A DNA stretch of 64,000 nucleotides from Adineta ricciae (Eukaryota > Rotifera > Eurotatoria > Adinetida > Adinetidae): NCBI GenBank assembly GCA_905250025.1, contig CAJNOJ010000257.1:79227-143226 (forward strand), read 5' to 3'. Each line of letters begins with the position of its first letter. The stretch's first letter is position 1. This document shows positions 1 through 12,000 of the stretch, piece after piece. The notes below the pieces were generated by a model. The model was not told the DNA's origin. It did no database searches and was given only the letters and a program-made list of their open reading frames with translations. The position numbers and the translations under genes are program-made.

Positions 1-1640
1 CGCAGGAAACGCCTCGATGAGAGAAAAATCGATCAGTTGATACATCGAATGCTCTTAGATGTTGAATAGTACGAATAAGATGTACGTCAGAGAGTGATAA
101 ATTTTATAATTATAAGTAGTGAAGTTCGACGAATCCTACCACCAAATTAGTGTTTAAACTGTACAGGCTGTTGCATGAAGACAATTTTGTTCAAGTCCTT
201 ATAGCTACTCGTGAGAGTGAAATAAACGACCTTTTGGAAGAGCAAAATCAGTGTAGTTGTCTATGCGAATTTGTAACGACAAACTGGTTGAGTAGCTGAC
301 CGCTTCTCACGGTATCGATGTTTATTGACTACTCTACATGACCAGAATGTATCTCTTTCACAATAAGACACGCGCTTATATAGAGAAGAGGAAAGAGAGA
401 TATGACCCGGAGATAGTATGATATAGAGGTGAGAGAATAAAGAATAGAAAGAGATGAACGATATCATTATCGTTACAGAATTCTACTCGATCATATCTTT
501 CGTGAATATAACGAAACTTTATCTGGCCAAATTCTGTACAAACTTCATTATTTATTGCAAAATATTGACGAGAACAGAAATGCACCAAAAATGTTCTTTT
601 TCTGCAGCTCTTGTAGAGAACAAAATCATCGCATATCAATCCTACAGAATTCGGAAGAGGTGATAAACGTTTGCGTTGGTGATCAGTCGGATTTTGATTT
701 GATATTCATGCACAATAGATATTTAGATCCCATTGATTGTTCTACTATAGTATGAATAACGTCAAATATTGTCTCCTCTAGTGCGCCAGTTCTTATTATG
801 AGATAACAAAAGAAGAAACATCATTGTCCACAGCCTCTTTTCGTCTAAGACCTGTTCTTCTTCTCTCGATAATGCTAATCTTCACAAAAGAGCATTCCAG
901 AACGGTTTCTTCGTCAAAATTCATGAAAATTTGACTATCAGAATAAGTCAATTACATTTCCTACACGTTCCACTATCATATTCAACGTTTCAACATTCGG
1001 TGGTACCCATAAATGCGTTGGATTTAGTGAATTGTAGTCATTGGAACATGAGTATGATCAGATGAATTCAAACTTGATTGTCATTCTCTCTAAACAAAGT
1101 CATCTTGAGCGCTTCTACCTTGTTTAGTTCTATGACAGATTCAACATCATTTGCTATACAACGAACAATGCACTGAATACCAACTTGAAATCGATTTTCT
1201 GTCAAAATGTGAATCACTTCACCTGTATTCATCTCACACTTGTCTCGTTTTTCAATTCTTTAGGTTCCTAATCGTAGATCTTCAGATGTCGATAAGATCA
1301 TAATGCGCAACATGATTCACTTCATTTGCAGTTCAAATTAAACATTAGTTGTTCGATAAGCCCTGTTCTTTCATTCAAATACAGTGTGCACTGTCCAGTA
1401 TATCATCTGATTTTCCTTTTTATAGTCAGCACGACTAGAACTGAGAGCATTTCATCGTCGTCCTGTTTTCGAGATCGAGAAAAGAACATATTCAAAGCCG
1501 TTTGAGCAGTGTTTAGCGAATAATTGCACAAAGAGTCAACCGTGTGTTCCCTCTTTACCGTCAGTAGAAATTTGAACAGTATTGGGCAGCTTCTTATTTG
1601 CCATACATACAGTGAAATAAGAAAACAATTTCGTTTGATG
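1..1640. other. Region without a supportable gene; possible decayed leucine-rich frame
   Basis: I see no gene that I can support here. On the minus strand one open frame of 63 codons (1259 down to a stop at 1068) has a composition like the leucine-rich part of the F-box proteins found elsewhere in this window, and further minus-strand fragments between about 950 and 1010 look similar. The frames are interrupted by stops. A worn F-box/LRR pseudogene is possible but unproven. Confidence 0.2.
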
Positions 1641-1817
1641 ACATATACTCAGTCATTGCTCAACTTCGAAGCAAGAGAAAAAATGATTCATTTATGAGCG
1701 GATATTTGTCAACAAGGACTGAATAATGAAATATTCATTTATATAGGGAAATATCACACATGTACAAAATCAAAAGAAAAACTCTCCTAAGCTGCAAAAA
1801 TGCGTCGTAGTCGTTGT

Positions 1818-2388
1818 TTATGTCTGGCTTGCGCTTGGATATGAGCTGGATTGAGCATATTTGAGATTTTGATGAATGCAGCATACATCACCACAGCATG
1901 CACAGGCATCAAAATAATCAAGAAAACAGGTGTCATTATCGCTACTGTTTGTTGACATGCATTTTCCTATCACAAATATCGTCATGCAACACATTTCAAA
2001 GATGAAGANATCACAATCTGTTGTTGTCATAACAGGGGAAAGACCGCTGCTCGGATAGGTAGAACCTGAGCAGTTTGATAGACAAGTCATATAAGAATTA
2101 ACGGGAATCGGTGTTTGTGAAGTAACATCGGCTTCTGTGCAATAAGGTGGAGTAAAACCACACCATTGTCGATTTCAAAAATATCTTTGATGGATAAGAC
2201 TACTCGCACTACTACCCGATGGTGTACTATTCAATGGACGCCTGAGGAGAATCAAAGTATCGAAATGAAAGTTGGATGAGAGATGAATGTACGTACAATG
2301 AAATAATACCACTACGAAAGCGTGCTCCTTCGATTGTATTGTATAGAGCATACAAAATTACAAGGACCAGATACCAAGTAACCTTCAT
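1818..2388 (-). CDS. Possible small secreted cysteine-rich protein
   Basis: On the minus strand an ATG at 2388 opens a good signal peptide (MKVTWYLVLVILYALYNTIEG, hydrophobic core, small residue at the cleavage site). About 300 bases further on, a 90-codon frame (2090-1818) is rich in cysteine, including a CACCGDVCC cluster near its C-terminus, and upstream codons in the same frame add WCGFTPPYC. The joining exon is not resolved: every simple splice I tried meets an in-frame TGA near 2180. A single unknown base lies inside the frame at 2009. Function is not recognised. It could be a secreted disulfide-rich peptide or a pseudogene of one. Confidence 0.4.
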
Positions 2389-2824
2389 TTTTTCTGATGC
2401 GTAATTAACGTTTTTTTGGATTATATATATAATTTTACTGGAGTAAGCAACCGTCGTCGGCTATTTTTTTTTAGAAAGTGCGTCACAAAGATGATTTTCA
2501 ATTACGATCGAAAGCATAGAAAGAGAAGCGCATCAGTAGCCGACTTTGAATCAAACTGACTAGTCAATCCTTGCGAACTTCACCATAAGGTATATAGTAC
2601 TTGAGAAACTGCAGACGAGTAACTTATCTAAGACTATGCATGAGATATCGCATGCTACTAGTCGAAGACGAAATATTTATATCCGAGTTTTGTGAATATC
2701 AGTAGAGCTTTTAGTTTAATATCGATCGCATGAGAGCATTCTACATTACATCTTAGATTACGACCAATCTTTGTTTGTTTTTGCATCAAAACATTTAGAT
2801 ATTTCAATTTATTTTTAGGTAAAC

Positions 2825-3037
2825 ATGCCGAAATATAAGTTAATTTGTGGCCGTTATAATTCGAATTTTAATAATGAGAAAGAACTAGTGGAACATCTAA
2901 ACACTTTTATAGTTGTGCATTTAGATCCTATAAGTGGTAACGTCAATGTGCAAATTCCGACGAATTTCTTTTCAAAGTGTGCTTTGGCACCTGTTATCGG
3001 TGGCAAAATGGCAGCGATAACTGATTATAACAGATGA
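2825..3037 (+). CDS. Short hypothetical frame, degenerate zinc-finger look
   Basis: A 70-codon frame begins just after a long AT-rich stretch ending in TTTTTAG. Its start resembles half of a C2H2 finger (CGRYNSNF followed by ELVEHLNTF), but the second zinc cysteine is Tyr. No continuing exon is evident. It may be a worn fragment of a zinc-finger gene or a chance frame. Confidence 0.15.
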   Translation: MPKYKLICGRYNSNFNNEKELVEHLNTFIVVHLDPISGNVNVQIPTNFFSKCALAPVIGGKMAAITDYNR

Positions 3038-4545
3038 AATTGAAGATACAATCCAGTTCTCCATACTGATGAATAACAGAATTTATTCTTTTTCTTTTTT
3101 TTAAGCTGAGACAATATCTTGTATGGTTTGTTTTCGAACTAATAAATGCCTCGAAAGTTTTATCATACGATCTTAACATTGATATTGGGAAAACGGTTAT
3201 AGGCGATGTGCTTGCGTAAGATCACACCTAGTTGATTCAGTCTTGAGAAGTTTTTTTTTATCGAAAACAACAATTCTAAGAAGTATTCTACATGTAATCT
3301 TTAGCACTGAGTACGACTCTGACAGTCGTTTTCTGAAAAGCTTAGTTTTTTCCCCAGGAAAGTAAAATCTTAACTTTTTAAGAATTATATTTTTGGTGAT
3401 CTTAGCAGAAAATATCATAACAACGTATCGCTTTATGTACCATGCAATGCAGAAGCTCGTTCTTTACAAAACGAGCTATTTGATTTTGAGGTTTGGTAGT
3501 CAAAGACGATTCGGGAACAAGACTTAATGAAGACACACAGATGATTGGTTGTTCGTATTGAAAGGAACTAAGGCGTGTGGAACAGATGTTTATAAATAAT
3601 TCATCAGGGGGAATAAATTTTCGTATTAAAAAAGAAAAATCACTAAATTTCATGACAAATCATTTTGCATTCACACGAATATCACGATCAACTGCTGGCG
3701 TGCCATATTAGCCGCTGATAAGTGTATTTTGCTTAAAAATTGTAGACTCAATGTTGTATTCGAAAACAGGAGAAAAAATCGCTCGACTAAATTGTACAAA
3801 TCGGAAGGAAAAAAACTCTACTTGTTCGTTACCAGATGCAATCGTCCAGATTGATATCTTTCTTCTTTTATCTCGTCTTCATAAAAACGGTAGTAGTAAC
3901 ATCAGTTTGTTTATTAACTCTTTTTCCACATTTTGGTACAGCGAAAAACTATTCATCCGTAAGAGTCAAATGATCTGCTTGAACTTCTTAAGCTTTTCGT
4001 ACATTATCCGCATTTTTCATTGTCTACTTCGTTTACTTTAATCAGCATCCAAGAAAATTTCTTAATTTCTAGTTAGTTTGCCATATAGAAGAAAGATTTG
4101 GAAAGAAATCCTGTGCATCATTAGATATCCAACTAGAGATTGACGTGATGATAATAATCATTTCACACATATTTATTCTTCATATATCCTCTTCCTTTAT
4201 CCGAGAAATAAAATAGAAAAAACAATAATTCTATTGATACAGATTTTGTCTATTATTTTACAATAAGGAGAAACAATATTTCAATCTTATTCTTGACGAC
4301 GGTTTTTCTAAGTTTATTGACAAAAAATGGTTCTTTTTCTTCAGTAGATAGATACCTCAATGAATAAAATCAATTGTAATTCCAATTTCTATCTGATTTC
4401 AATACGGAAAACTCGTCATTTCTCATTCATTAGACTTGCTTCCTTGTTATCTGTTTAACAAATGACTTTTTCATCTATGAATTTTATTAATATGATAAGA
4501 ATAGAAGTACAAAAAATAAGATGCTTGTCTCTATTGCATTGATTT
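3038..4545. other. Intergenic region, nothing recognised
   Basis: AT-rich sequence with poly-A and poly-T runs. The short frames here have no family resemblance, no consistent splice sites and biased composition. Nothing is supported. Confidence 0.5.
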
Positions 4546-6285
4546 TCAATCGTTGTTCGTTTCACCAATCCAAATGTCGACTGAAAAGTAGTATTGATGA
4601 TTAATTTCACATATAAAATTCTTGTTTGTATCATTTCGTAAACGATTCGTATGTTTAATTAACCATTCTAATGACATTTGAATCGATTTATTTCGACCTA
4701 TAAAAGCCATATCAATGCTAAAATGGCCACAAACCATAGTTTTGAAATGATCAATTAAAATGGGAATTTGCTTTTTTGAATTAATGACAACAAATAACCG
4801 TTCAATACATGGAAAAACTTTATTCCATGGAAATAAATGATAATTTTGCACACGACCGAATTGCGTCAAATGTAATGTTCGAATTTGTTCTAATGAAACA
4901 TTGGGAACATCTTGATAAGTACAATTGAGAGTTAAATAAATCACCGAAGGCATCGATTGTTTAATCAATAATGTTAATTTTCTAAATGACCATTGTGGAG
5001 CGCGAACGACTAATGTTCGTACTTTTGAGAAATTGAAAATATTCTCTTCGACATATGGAATTTCAAGAAATAGTTTTTCAATAAATTTAAATTTCGAAGA
5101 TTCTTTGCATTGATTCGAATCATATGTCAACTTTGTCACTCGATCGAAAGCAAGATAATGTTGTTCAAGAGGTAATGTTGTTAATTTGGATGAAATTCGA
5201 AGAGATGAACAATGCCATGATGTTGGGAGAAAATGAGGTACCGTAAAAAACGAGGAATAGAAAGGATCACAAGCTACATACCAATGTTTATCGAGCCAAA
5301 ATGAATGACGATATTGATCAATAAGACTTTCCTCGAAATGATGACATCCGAAAGAAAAATTAAATGTCGATAAATTTGGTAAATGTTTAGGAAGAAATTC
5401 TTCCCATCGATTTGCTTCGTAAATTTGACTTTGAACACTGAATGGAAAAATCATTTCTAAATTTCGTAAGCAGCGAAATGGAAGAAGAAAATGTTCGACA
5501 TGAACACGTTTTATGGTACGACCTTAAAATAAGAAAGAAAATGAATGAAGATTTGAAGAGATTTTTCTATACTTACCGCATCCATTCAGAGAAAACGACA
5601 GTGAAAGAAGAGGATACATCATTTTTTGCTCTTGGTGAATTTGAGCAAATTCGTCAAATTCATCTTGATTATGTAATGTAAAGATTATTTTCAATTTTTT
5701 CAATTGAACTCCTTGACGAAGAATTTTTCGTAACATTTCCGCTGAACAAGTTGATAATGATAATGAATGTATATGTTCATATTGAATATGTGTAATAAAT
5801 GGATCGATATTTAATTGGACATTTTCAGGTGTATTTATAATTAATTGTTTTAATGATGATGGAGTTAAAATGAAATGAAGATGAATATTCATATCAACTT
5901 GAAGAAAAACAAGTTTGGAAAGTTTAGGTAAAACCAAACATAATGATTCATTTTCTTCTTTTAAATGAATAAGTTTTAATCCACGTAAATTGATAAATTC
6001 ATCCATAGAAAATAAAGAGAAGAATAATTTTAGAAGATCTGGTGTGTCTTCATCTTCACATAAAATTAATGAAACCACTTGTTTTGGTCGAAGATAGCGA
6101 CAAATTAGATCAAAATCACGTTTTCGAATCGATTGAAAGTTAATCATATAATTTGAATAATTGATTAGAATATTATTCATATAACAAGTTATATTACCGA
6201 ATGAATAAAGAATTTCATGAGCCCAAAAATATTTGAAAACACAATGGACAAGTTCAGCTGGAAAACGATCGAGAAGAAACGACAT
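4546..6285 (-). CDS. F-box protein with leucine-rich C-terminal region
   Basis: Two exons, 6285-5577 and 5522-4546, are joined across a 54 bp intron with GTAAGT donor and TTTTAAG acceptor, giving 561 residues. The ATG at 6285 is chosen because the F-box starts directly after it (MSFLLDRFPAELVHCVFKYF); an upstream in-frame ATG at 6354 adds only a hydrophobic run and is probably untranslated. The F-box (residues about 4-45) would bind Skp1 of an SCF ubiquitin ligase. The rest is made of degenerate leucine-rich repeats (SLILCEDEDTP, LRGLKLIHL, LKQLIINTP, LHSLSLSTC) expected to hold a substrate. This family is very large in bdelloids. The substrate is unknown. The frame is intact through both exons. 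Confidence 0.85.
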
Positions 6286-7430
6286 GATTTGTATTGTATG
6301 TAATGAAAAGGAAAAATGAACTATATATACATATACATTAACAAAGTACCACAAATCAGATTTGATCTATCTTTGATGTCGCTAATGGATGGAAAGATTT
6401 TGAGTTTTTTCTGATATGGAATTAACGTTTCTTGGTAAGAAAGAAAAAGGCGTATCTGAATTGCAGTGTACTTTTTAAATTCTGTCACGAAAAGTGAACA
6501 ATTTCGATATGTTTAGTCGTTTTTATCGGCAGCTGTGCAACTAAATTATATCAACATATGACCCGGTGCCTTTTCTCCAACCGAGAGTGTATTCTTTCTC
6601 TTATCCACAAGTATCTGCCCACATTTTTCAGTAACCTGAGACGGTGCGGATGAATTAACACTTTGCGTTGGAAACTTTTAATTAGACAAATCGTTTGACA
6701 GATAAACTCAATTTATTATAGATGAAACGGCCAGGTCAAAAGCTATACATAAGTGGTAATTTCGATTTGCGACTTGTCTTGAATAGAAAGCTCTCACTAA
6801 TTAAAACATTGGTTCGAAAGCAATTCACCACTTTTTTTAACTATGCAAGTTCCCAGGTATTCTTACAGTGTTTTTCACTGCTACTTGCACGAGGAAAATC
6901 ATTTAAATAAAAACAAGTAGACAATGGTGCCATTTAATGTTAAATCTTCTTTTCGAATCACCGCAAATGAAATTTCAGTGGTTCCTAACAATGGATGATT
7001 TGGATGAATAGATTCTTCTTTTGAGTTTCGTATGGTTTTTTTGTTCAAAGTCATCATGCTCTTCTTAATTTTCCTTTCTACTAACGAAATTCACCAGATA
7101 ATCTTTCTAAAATTATCACTAGATGTGCAATCATGACATGATTCTCTGGTAAATCTATTGTATGTGATGACAATGGTTCTCAATCAGTATTATTTTCACC
7201 TTACTTTATATGAAGAGTAGTTAATCCTTCAATAAATTGACTCAAACGATGATCAACTTAAATGGTCAAATAGACCGACTCGTACGAATCTGTGCATTAC
7301 TTTATGATTGCGCAATTACTGCCACGTATACAAAAGAAAAAGTACGGGGTTCCTCTTGTTACTATAAAATGATTCAACGACAATTTCTTCAGGCAAATAT
7401 TCTCTGTAACAACGGTGTTTATCGAGAAAA
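6286..7430. other. Intergenic region upstream of the first Arf-like gene
   Basis: It holds the shared promoter of the minus-strand F-box gene and the plus-strand Arf-like gene. The stretch just upstream of 7431 is similar to the region upstream of the Arf-like copies at 20855 and 24881. No gene is seen. Confidence 0.4.
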
Positions 7431-8187
7431 ATGAGTTCATCAGCAAATAATCAAGCAACAGCAGGCAATACGACAAATAAATCATTATCAGTGCTTATAA
7501 CTGGACCCTATGAAGCTGGTATGTATACATGTACAACTTGTTCGTAGTTTATGAAATAGACTTTTGTATTCAGGTAAGAAAACAATTGTTCACATGGCAA
7601 AACATGGTAAAATTTCTGACATTTCGCCAACAATCGGTGTCGAATTCGAAAAACTGAGTATCAATGAAACTCCTCTATTGGTTTGGAGTTTGGGTGGACG
7701 TTCAAGATATCGTCCTATAACAATGTCATATTATAGAAGAATGTCAGCATTTATTTTTGTTGTTGACTCCAATGATCATTTAAGCATTGGTGAAGCACGT
7801 GAAAGACTTCATCAAATAGTTGGTGATGATCGTATCGAAGATAAACCTATTCTCATATTTGCCAATAAACAGGATTTGCCCGATGCAATGAGTGTTGACC
7901 AACTTCGAGATAAACTTCATTTAGACAAAGTGGATAAGAAGGTCAAATGGCATTTACAACCAGCATCTGCTACTCAAAACCAAGGTCTTCAAGAAGGTTT
8001 CGAATGGTTGATACGTTCGATTCCAAAACAAAAGAACCAAACAAATCCCATCGTAGAAACAGCGAATGATGCAATTACGATGAAAAACGATTTCATTTCA
8101 TTATTCAATATCACTAAATTTACTGCAGATATATGGAGAATTATTTCTTCGTCATTCACTCTTATTGGATATATATTCAAACATTGA
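7431..8187 (+). CDS. Divergent Arf-like small GTPase, copy 1
   Basis: Exons 7431-7518 and 7574-8187 (55 bp intron inside the P-loop codon for Gly30) give 233 residues. The fold is that of the Arf/Arl family: P-loop GPYEAGKKT (25-33), switch I PTIG (48-51), FVVDSND (91-97) and NKQD guanine motif (127-130). Three features depart from working Arfs. The P-loop Ser/Thr that binds magnesium is Lys32. The WDxGGQ switch II motif reads WSLGGR, so the catalytic Gln is Arg72 and the Asp is Ser68. The N-terminus is MSSS with no Gly2 for myristoylation. A roughly 50-residue C-terminal tail ends in a hydrophobic stretch (about 210-231) that might hold the protein on membranes. Guanine binding looks possible, but normal GTP hydrolysis does not. 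It lies just upstream of a TPR relic and ABC transporter 1. Confidence 0.85.
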
Positions 8188-8529
8188 TATTCAATGAGAT
8201 CATATAGCCGACCGTGCATATCTTGACTTTAGAAAAAAAAGATTGAATTCAATAGTGTAATTATCTTCTACTTTCGATCCTTGATGTTGTTATCTAGACG
8301 CGATCGTGTGTGAATATGACAGAACAGTTGGGTTGAGTTGAACATAAATGTGTTGCTATTAAGAAGACTTTTTCTATCGTCTCGACTGAGGGATGTGCCA
8401 TATGGAAAAATAGTATGCATATTTGTATCCATTTGGAACATGAAGTCTTAAAAATCAGAGGTCAATGAGTACACAAAAATGCATCCATCAGTCTGAATTA
8501 GTAGAGATATAAATCACGAATGAAACCTA
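8188..8529. other. Short spacer after Arf-like copy 1
   Basis: No gene seen. The sequence leads into the TPR-gene relic that follows. Confidence 0.4.
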
Positions 8530-8720
8530 AGATTCATCTAATCCATGTGTTTTTCGTATTTCACACAACGTACTTGCCAAGTGCTTTACTATTCTATTAG
8601 ACCATATCATTCATTTAACGCTACATGATTGTTTAGATGAATTTCGTTGCGGTAAGAAAGATTTTGATGACGTGTTTTAGAGCACTGTACAAAAGTTATT
8701 GATGACAACAATAGATGAAG
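8530..8720 (+). pseudogene. Relic of an ART-TPR gene fragment
   Basis: This stretch aligns by eye with an internal piece of the intact ART-TPR gene at about 28205-28402. Shared blocks include TGTTTTTCGTATTT, ACCATACCATTC/ACCATATCATTC, AACGCTACATG-TTGTTTAG and AAGAAAGATTTT, with scattered substitutions and small indels. The frame is broken by stops. It sits between an Arf-like gene and an ABC transporter, the same order as the intact gene at 26.6-29.5 kb, so it is probably what remains of that gene after a block duplication. Confidence 0.6.
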
Positions 8721-9083
8721 AATACATATTTAGTAGTAGATAACTTCACCCTTACCCTTAAAGTATATTATCAACTCAAGGTTATATTTCGCCAAATAAA
8801 ACGATATGATGTGTAACAATCATAAAAGCAACGGAGGCATATATACGGAGTCGTTTTGTTTTATGGAGTTTCTTTTATTCGCTTTCGAAAGATTTCTGTT
8901 AGAAGTTTTAGTACTGTGGTTCCTATTTTTATCTCATCCAAAATGAAATTAATACATTGGTGAGCGAGTAATGACATTTGGAAAAATAAAATATACACAT
9001 ATTTATCGTGTAGGTTGCAAAGGCATTTGAGAGTCAGCAGAACGATTAAGATAAATGGTACGAATGAAAGAGAAAACAAATCA
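8721..9083. other. 5' flank of ABC transporter 1
   Basis: It is similar to 30005-30327 in front of ABC transporter 2: ATCAACTCAAGGTT, TTTCGCCAAATAAAAC and a longer stretch from about 8995. Conserved promoter or 5' untranslated sequence of the two paralogues is likely. An ATTTATCGTGTAG acceptor-like site suggests an untranslated first exon. Confidence 0.4.
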
Positions 9084-12000
9084 ATGTTTGTGCTAAAACA
9101 TTTGGTAAGTGAAAAAGATGAGAAGAAAAATGTCGCTTGAACCATGAATCGTATTTTCTAGTTACATTTCGGAGATGTTCGAGATTATTTAATGATTCTA
9201 TTTGGTATTTTTGCTGCAGCTGTTTATGCTATAGGTCATTTACTATTTGTTCGACTATTTGGTGAATTAGTTAGTTTATTTGTTTCACGCGTGTCTACTG
9301 TACAATGTTCTGAGTACGATTTCATCAAGCAGATCTCAAATAGTACTTTGGATAATGAGAAATTTCATAAGGATGTGAATGCAAAAGTGATTCAACTGAT
9401 AGGTGTGTATACTTTCAAGATAATACTCTTTCTTCATTGCAATATTCAGTTATTGGTCTCGTACAAATTCTGTTCAGTTATGTTCAATATATTTCTTGTG
9501 AACTATCTGCAGCTCGATTGGCCAATCGCATGAGAGCAAGACTCTTACAAGCTACTTTTGCCAGGGCATGTTTCACATCTTATGACTGAAACTCTCTGAT
9601 CTGTTACATATGATTCTATAGAATATTTCATACTTTGATACTACAGATATATCAATCAACAATCTATTCGAGTAAACCTTGTCTTGACGAATGTCATCAG
9701 ACGATTGTAATCTTCCTTTCCAGAAATATTGCTACCGTACAATCCGGCATCGGATGGACAAGTTCCGTGACATTAAGTGCGATCATTTTTGTTATCGGAA
9801 GTCTTATTCTTGCATTGTTCACCGACTGGAAACTAACACTGATCGTCATTATCGGAGAGCCACTGAGTGCGGGCGCAGCGTATATGTTATCTAAAGTAAA
9901 TTTCAATGAATATAATAATAACGAAAGGATTTTCGGTGTTTAGTTAACAGCACGAACAACTATTCTAGAATTGGAGTCTTATGGGAGTGCAGGACAAGTT
10001 GCACAAGAAGTTCTTGCAGCTTTTCGTACAGTTACAGCATTCAATGCACAACACAATGAACAAAATCGGTAAAGATTATAAATTCTTTCCTTCTATCTCT
10101 ATATACGGTAATATGTTAGATATGCATCAAAGTTGAAGTACAATACGAAATACGCACTTCGGAAAGGTCTTATCTATGGGTGTTTTGTTGGTGTGCTCAT
10201 GATTTTTACTTATTGGACAACCGCACTCGGTTTTCTGGCAGGAATATGGCTCAAAACAACAGGAAAACATCCCACACTTGATATTGGTCAAATCGTTGTA
10301 GTATGTTTCGTATTTGTCGGATTGAGAATGAATATATTTGAATGTGTTTAGGTCGTAACATGTATGACGGAAGCATTACAGTTTTTTGGCTATTTAGCTC
10401 CAAGTTTAAAAGCATTTTTCGATGCGTGTAATGTTGCCGATCCAATTATTCGATACATCGAAGGTACAAATATCGATCACGTTGAAATATCAAATGAAAA
10501 ATCTTTGAAAAGATTGGAAGTAACTCAACCCGTTGAGATTGTTTTTGACGATGTTTCATTCTCTTATCCAAATCGTCAGCAAGAATTTGCATTAAAGAAT
10601 GTTAGTTTCCAAGTAAAAGCTGGTGACACTGTCGCGCTTGTCGGCAGCTCAGGCAGTGGTGAGATTGATTATATCTACTTATTTTTTTCTTCTTCAAATA
10701 TGATTGTCTCAATAATTCGAAGGTAAAAGCACATGTGTTCAATTGTTACTTCGCTTTTACGATACAACCAAAGGACGTATCAATATCAATGGTCATTCAA
10801 TTGAAGATTATGAAAAGGAGAATTTACGTCAAATCATTGGTCTTGTCAGTCAAGAACCGGTAGAATTGATGATTCTATTCTTACATCATGTTTGGCTATT
10901 CGTTTTCTAAGATACTTTTTGCAACATCGATAAAAGAAAACATCAGCCATGGTAAAGATAATTCGACATTCGACGAAATCATTGAAGCAGCTAAACAAGC
11001 TAATGCGCATGATTTCATCATGAAGCTTCCACATGTACGTAGTTATCTTTAGATTTTTTTCATGATTTTTTTCGTCGTTCTTTCTCTTTCCTATGTAAGA
11101 AATATGACACATTAGTTGGCGAGCGAGGTGTACAACTGAGTGGTGGACAACGGCAACGCATTGCTTTAGCACGTGCTCTTATTCGTCAACCAAGTTTACT
11201 CTTACTTGATGAAGCAACAAGTGCACTGGATTCGTCGAGCGAAAAACTTGTTCAAGAAGCACTTGATCGCGCTGCTCAAGATCGAACAACGATTATTATT
11301 GCCCATCGACTATCAACAATTCGCTATGCTGATTGGATCATAGTTATGAAAGACGGTTCGATAGTTGAACAAGGTCCACATGACGATCTAATGGCAATGA
11401 AGCAATCTTATTATGAACTAGTCAACCAGCAACAAATGAATTTGACCACTTCCGAGACACACGAAGAAGTTAATCAGCGGATTGGTAATCAAGCATCAAC
11501 GGAGAGCAACGATGATATATTGACCAATACAGAAGAGATTGTGACTAAAGTTCCACAGGTATGTAATACTTATCGGTTGCTCCAGTGTAACAAACTTTTG
11601 TAGAACAAATCGAATTCCTTTTATTCATTAATGAAATTATTCAAATTGAATGCACCTGAATGGCCGTACCTATTGATTATTTGTTTGACGGGAATACTGT
11701 GCGGTGGATGTTATCCAGCTTTTGCTTACTCTCTAGCCGAAACTATTAACGTAAGTAACTCTCTACTATAGAAAACAGCTGTCGTCTGTCCCTCTTTTTT
11801 TTCTAGTCATTTCAAGAATGTTCGATTTCAGCGCAGATGAATCGAGTGATTGTTTTTACCCGAATCATCTTCATTCTAGGCATTGCCAGCTGTATACTTC
11901 GTGTCATTCACGTGAGAATTCATTTTCATCTGAAATAATATATCTAAATTCTGATAGTATACATGTTTGGGGCTAGTTGGAACGCGATTAACCAACCGAA

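Noticed and set aside
8861-9145. A 94-codon minus-strand frame in front of ABC-1 as a membrane protein
   Set aside because: It overlaps the conserved 5' flank of ABC-1. The corresponding region before ABC-2 does not appear to keep a comparable frame.
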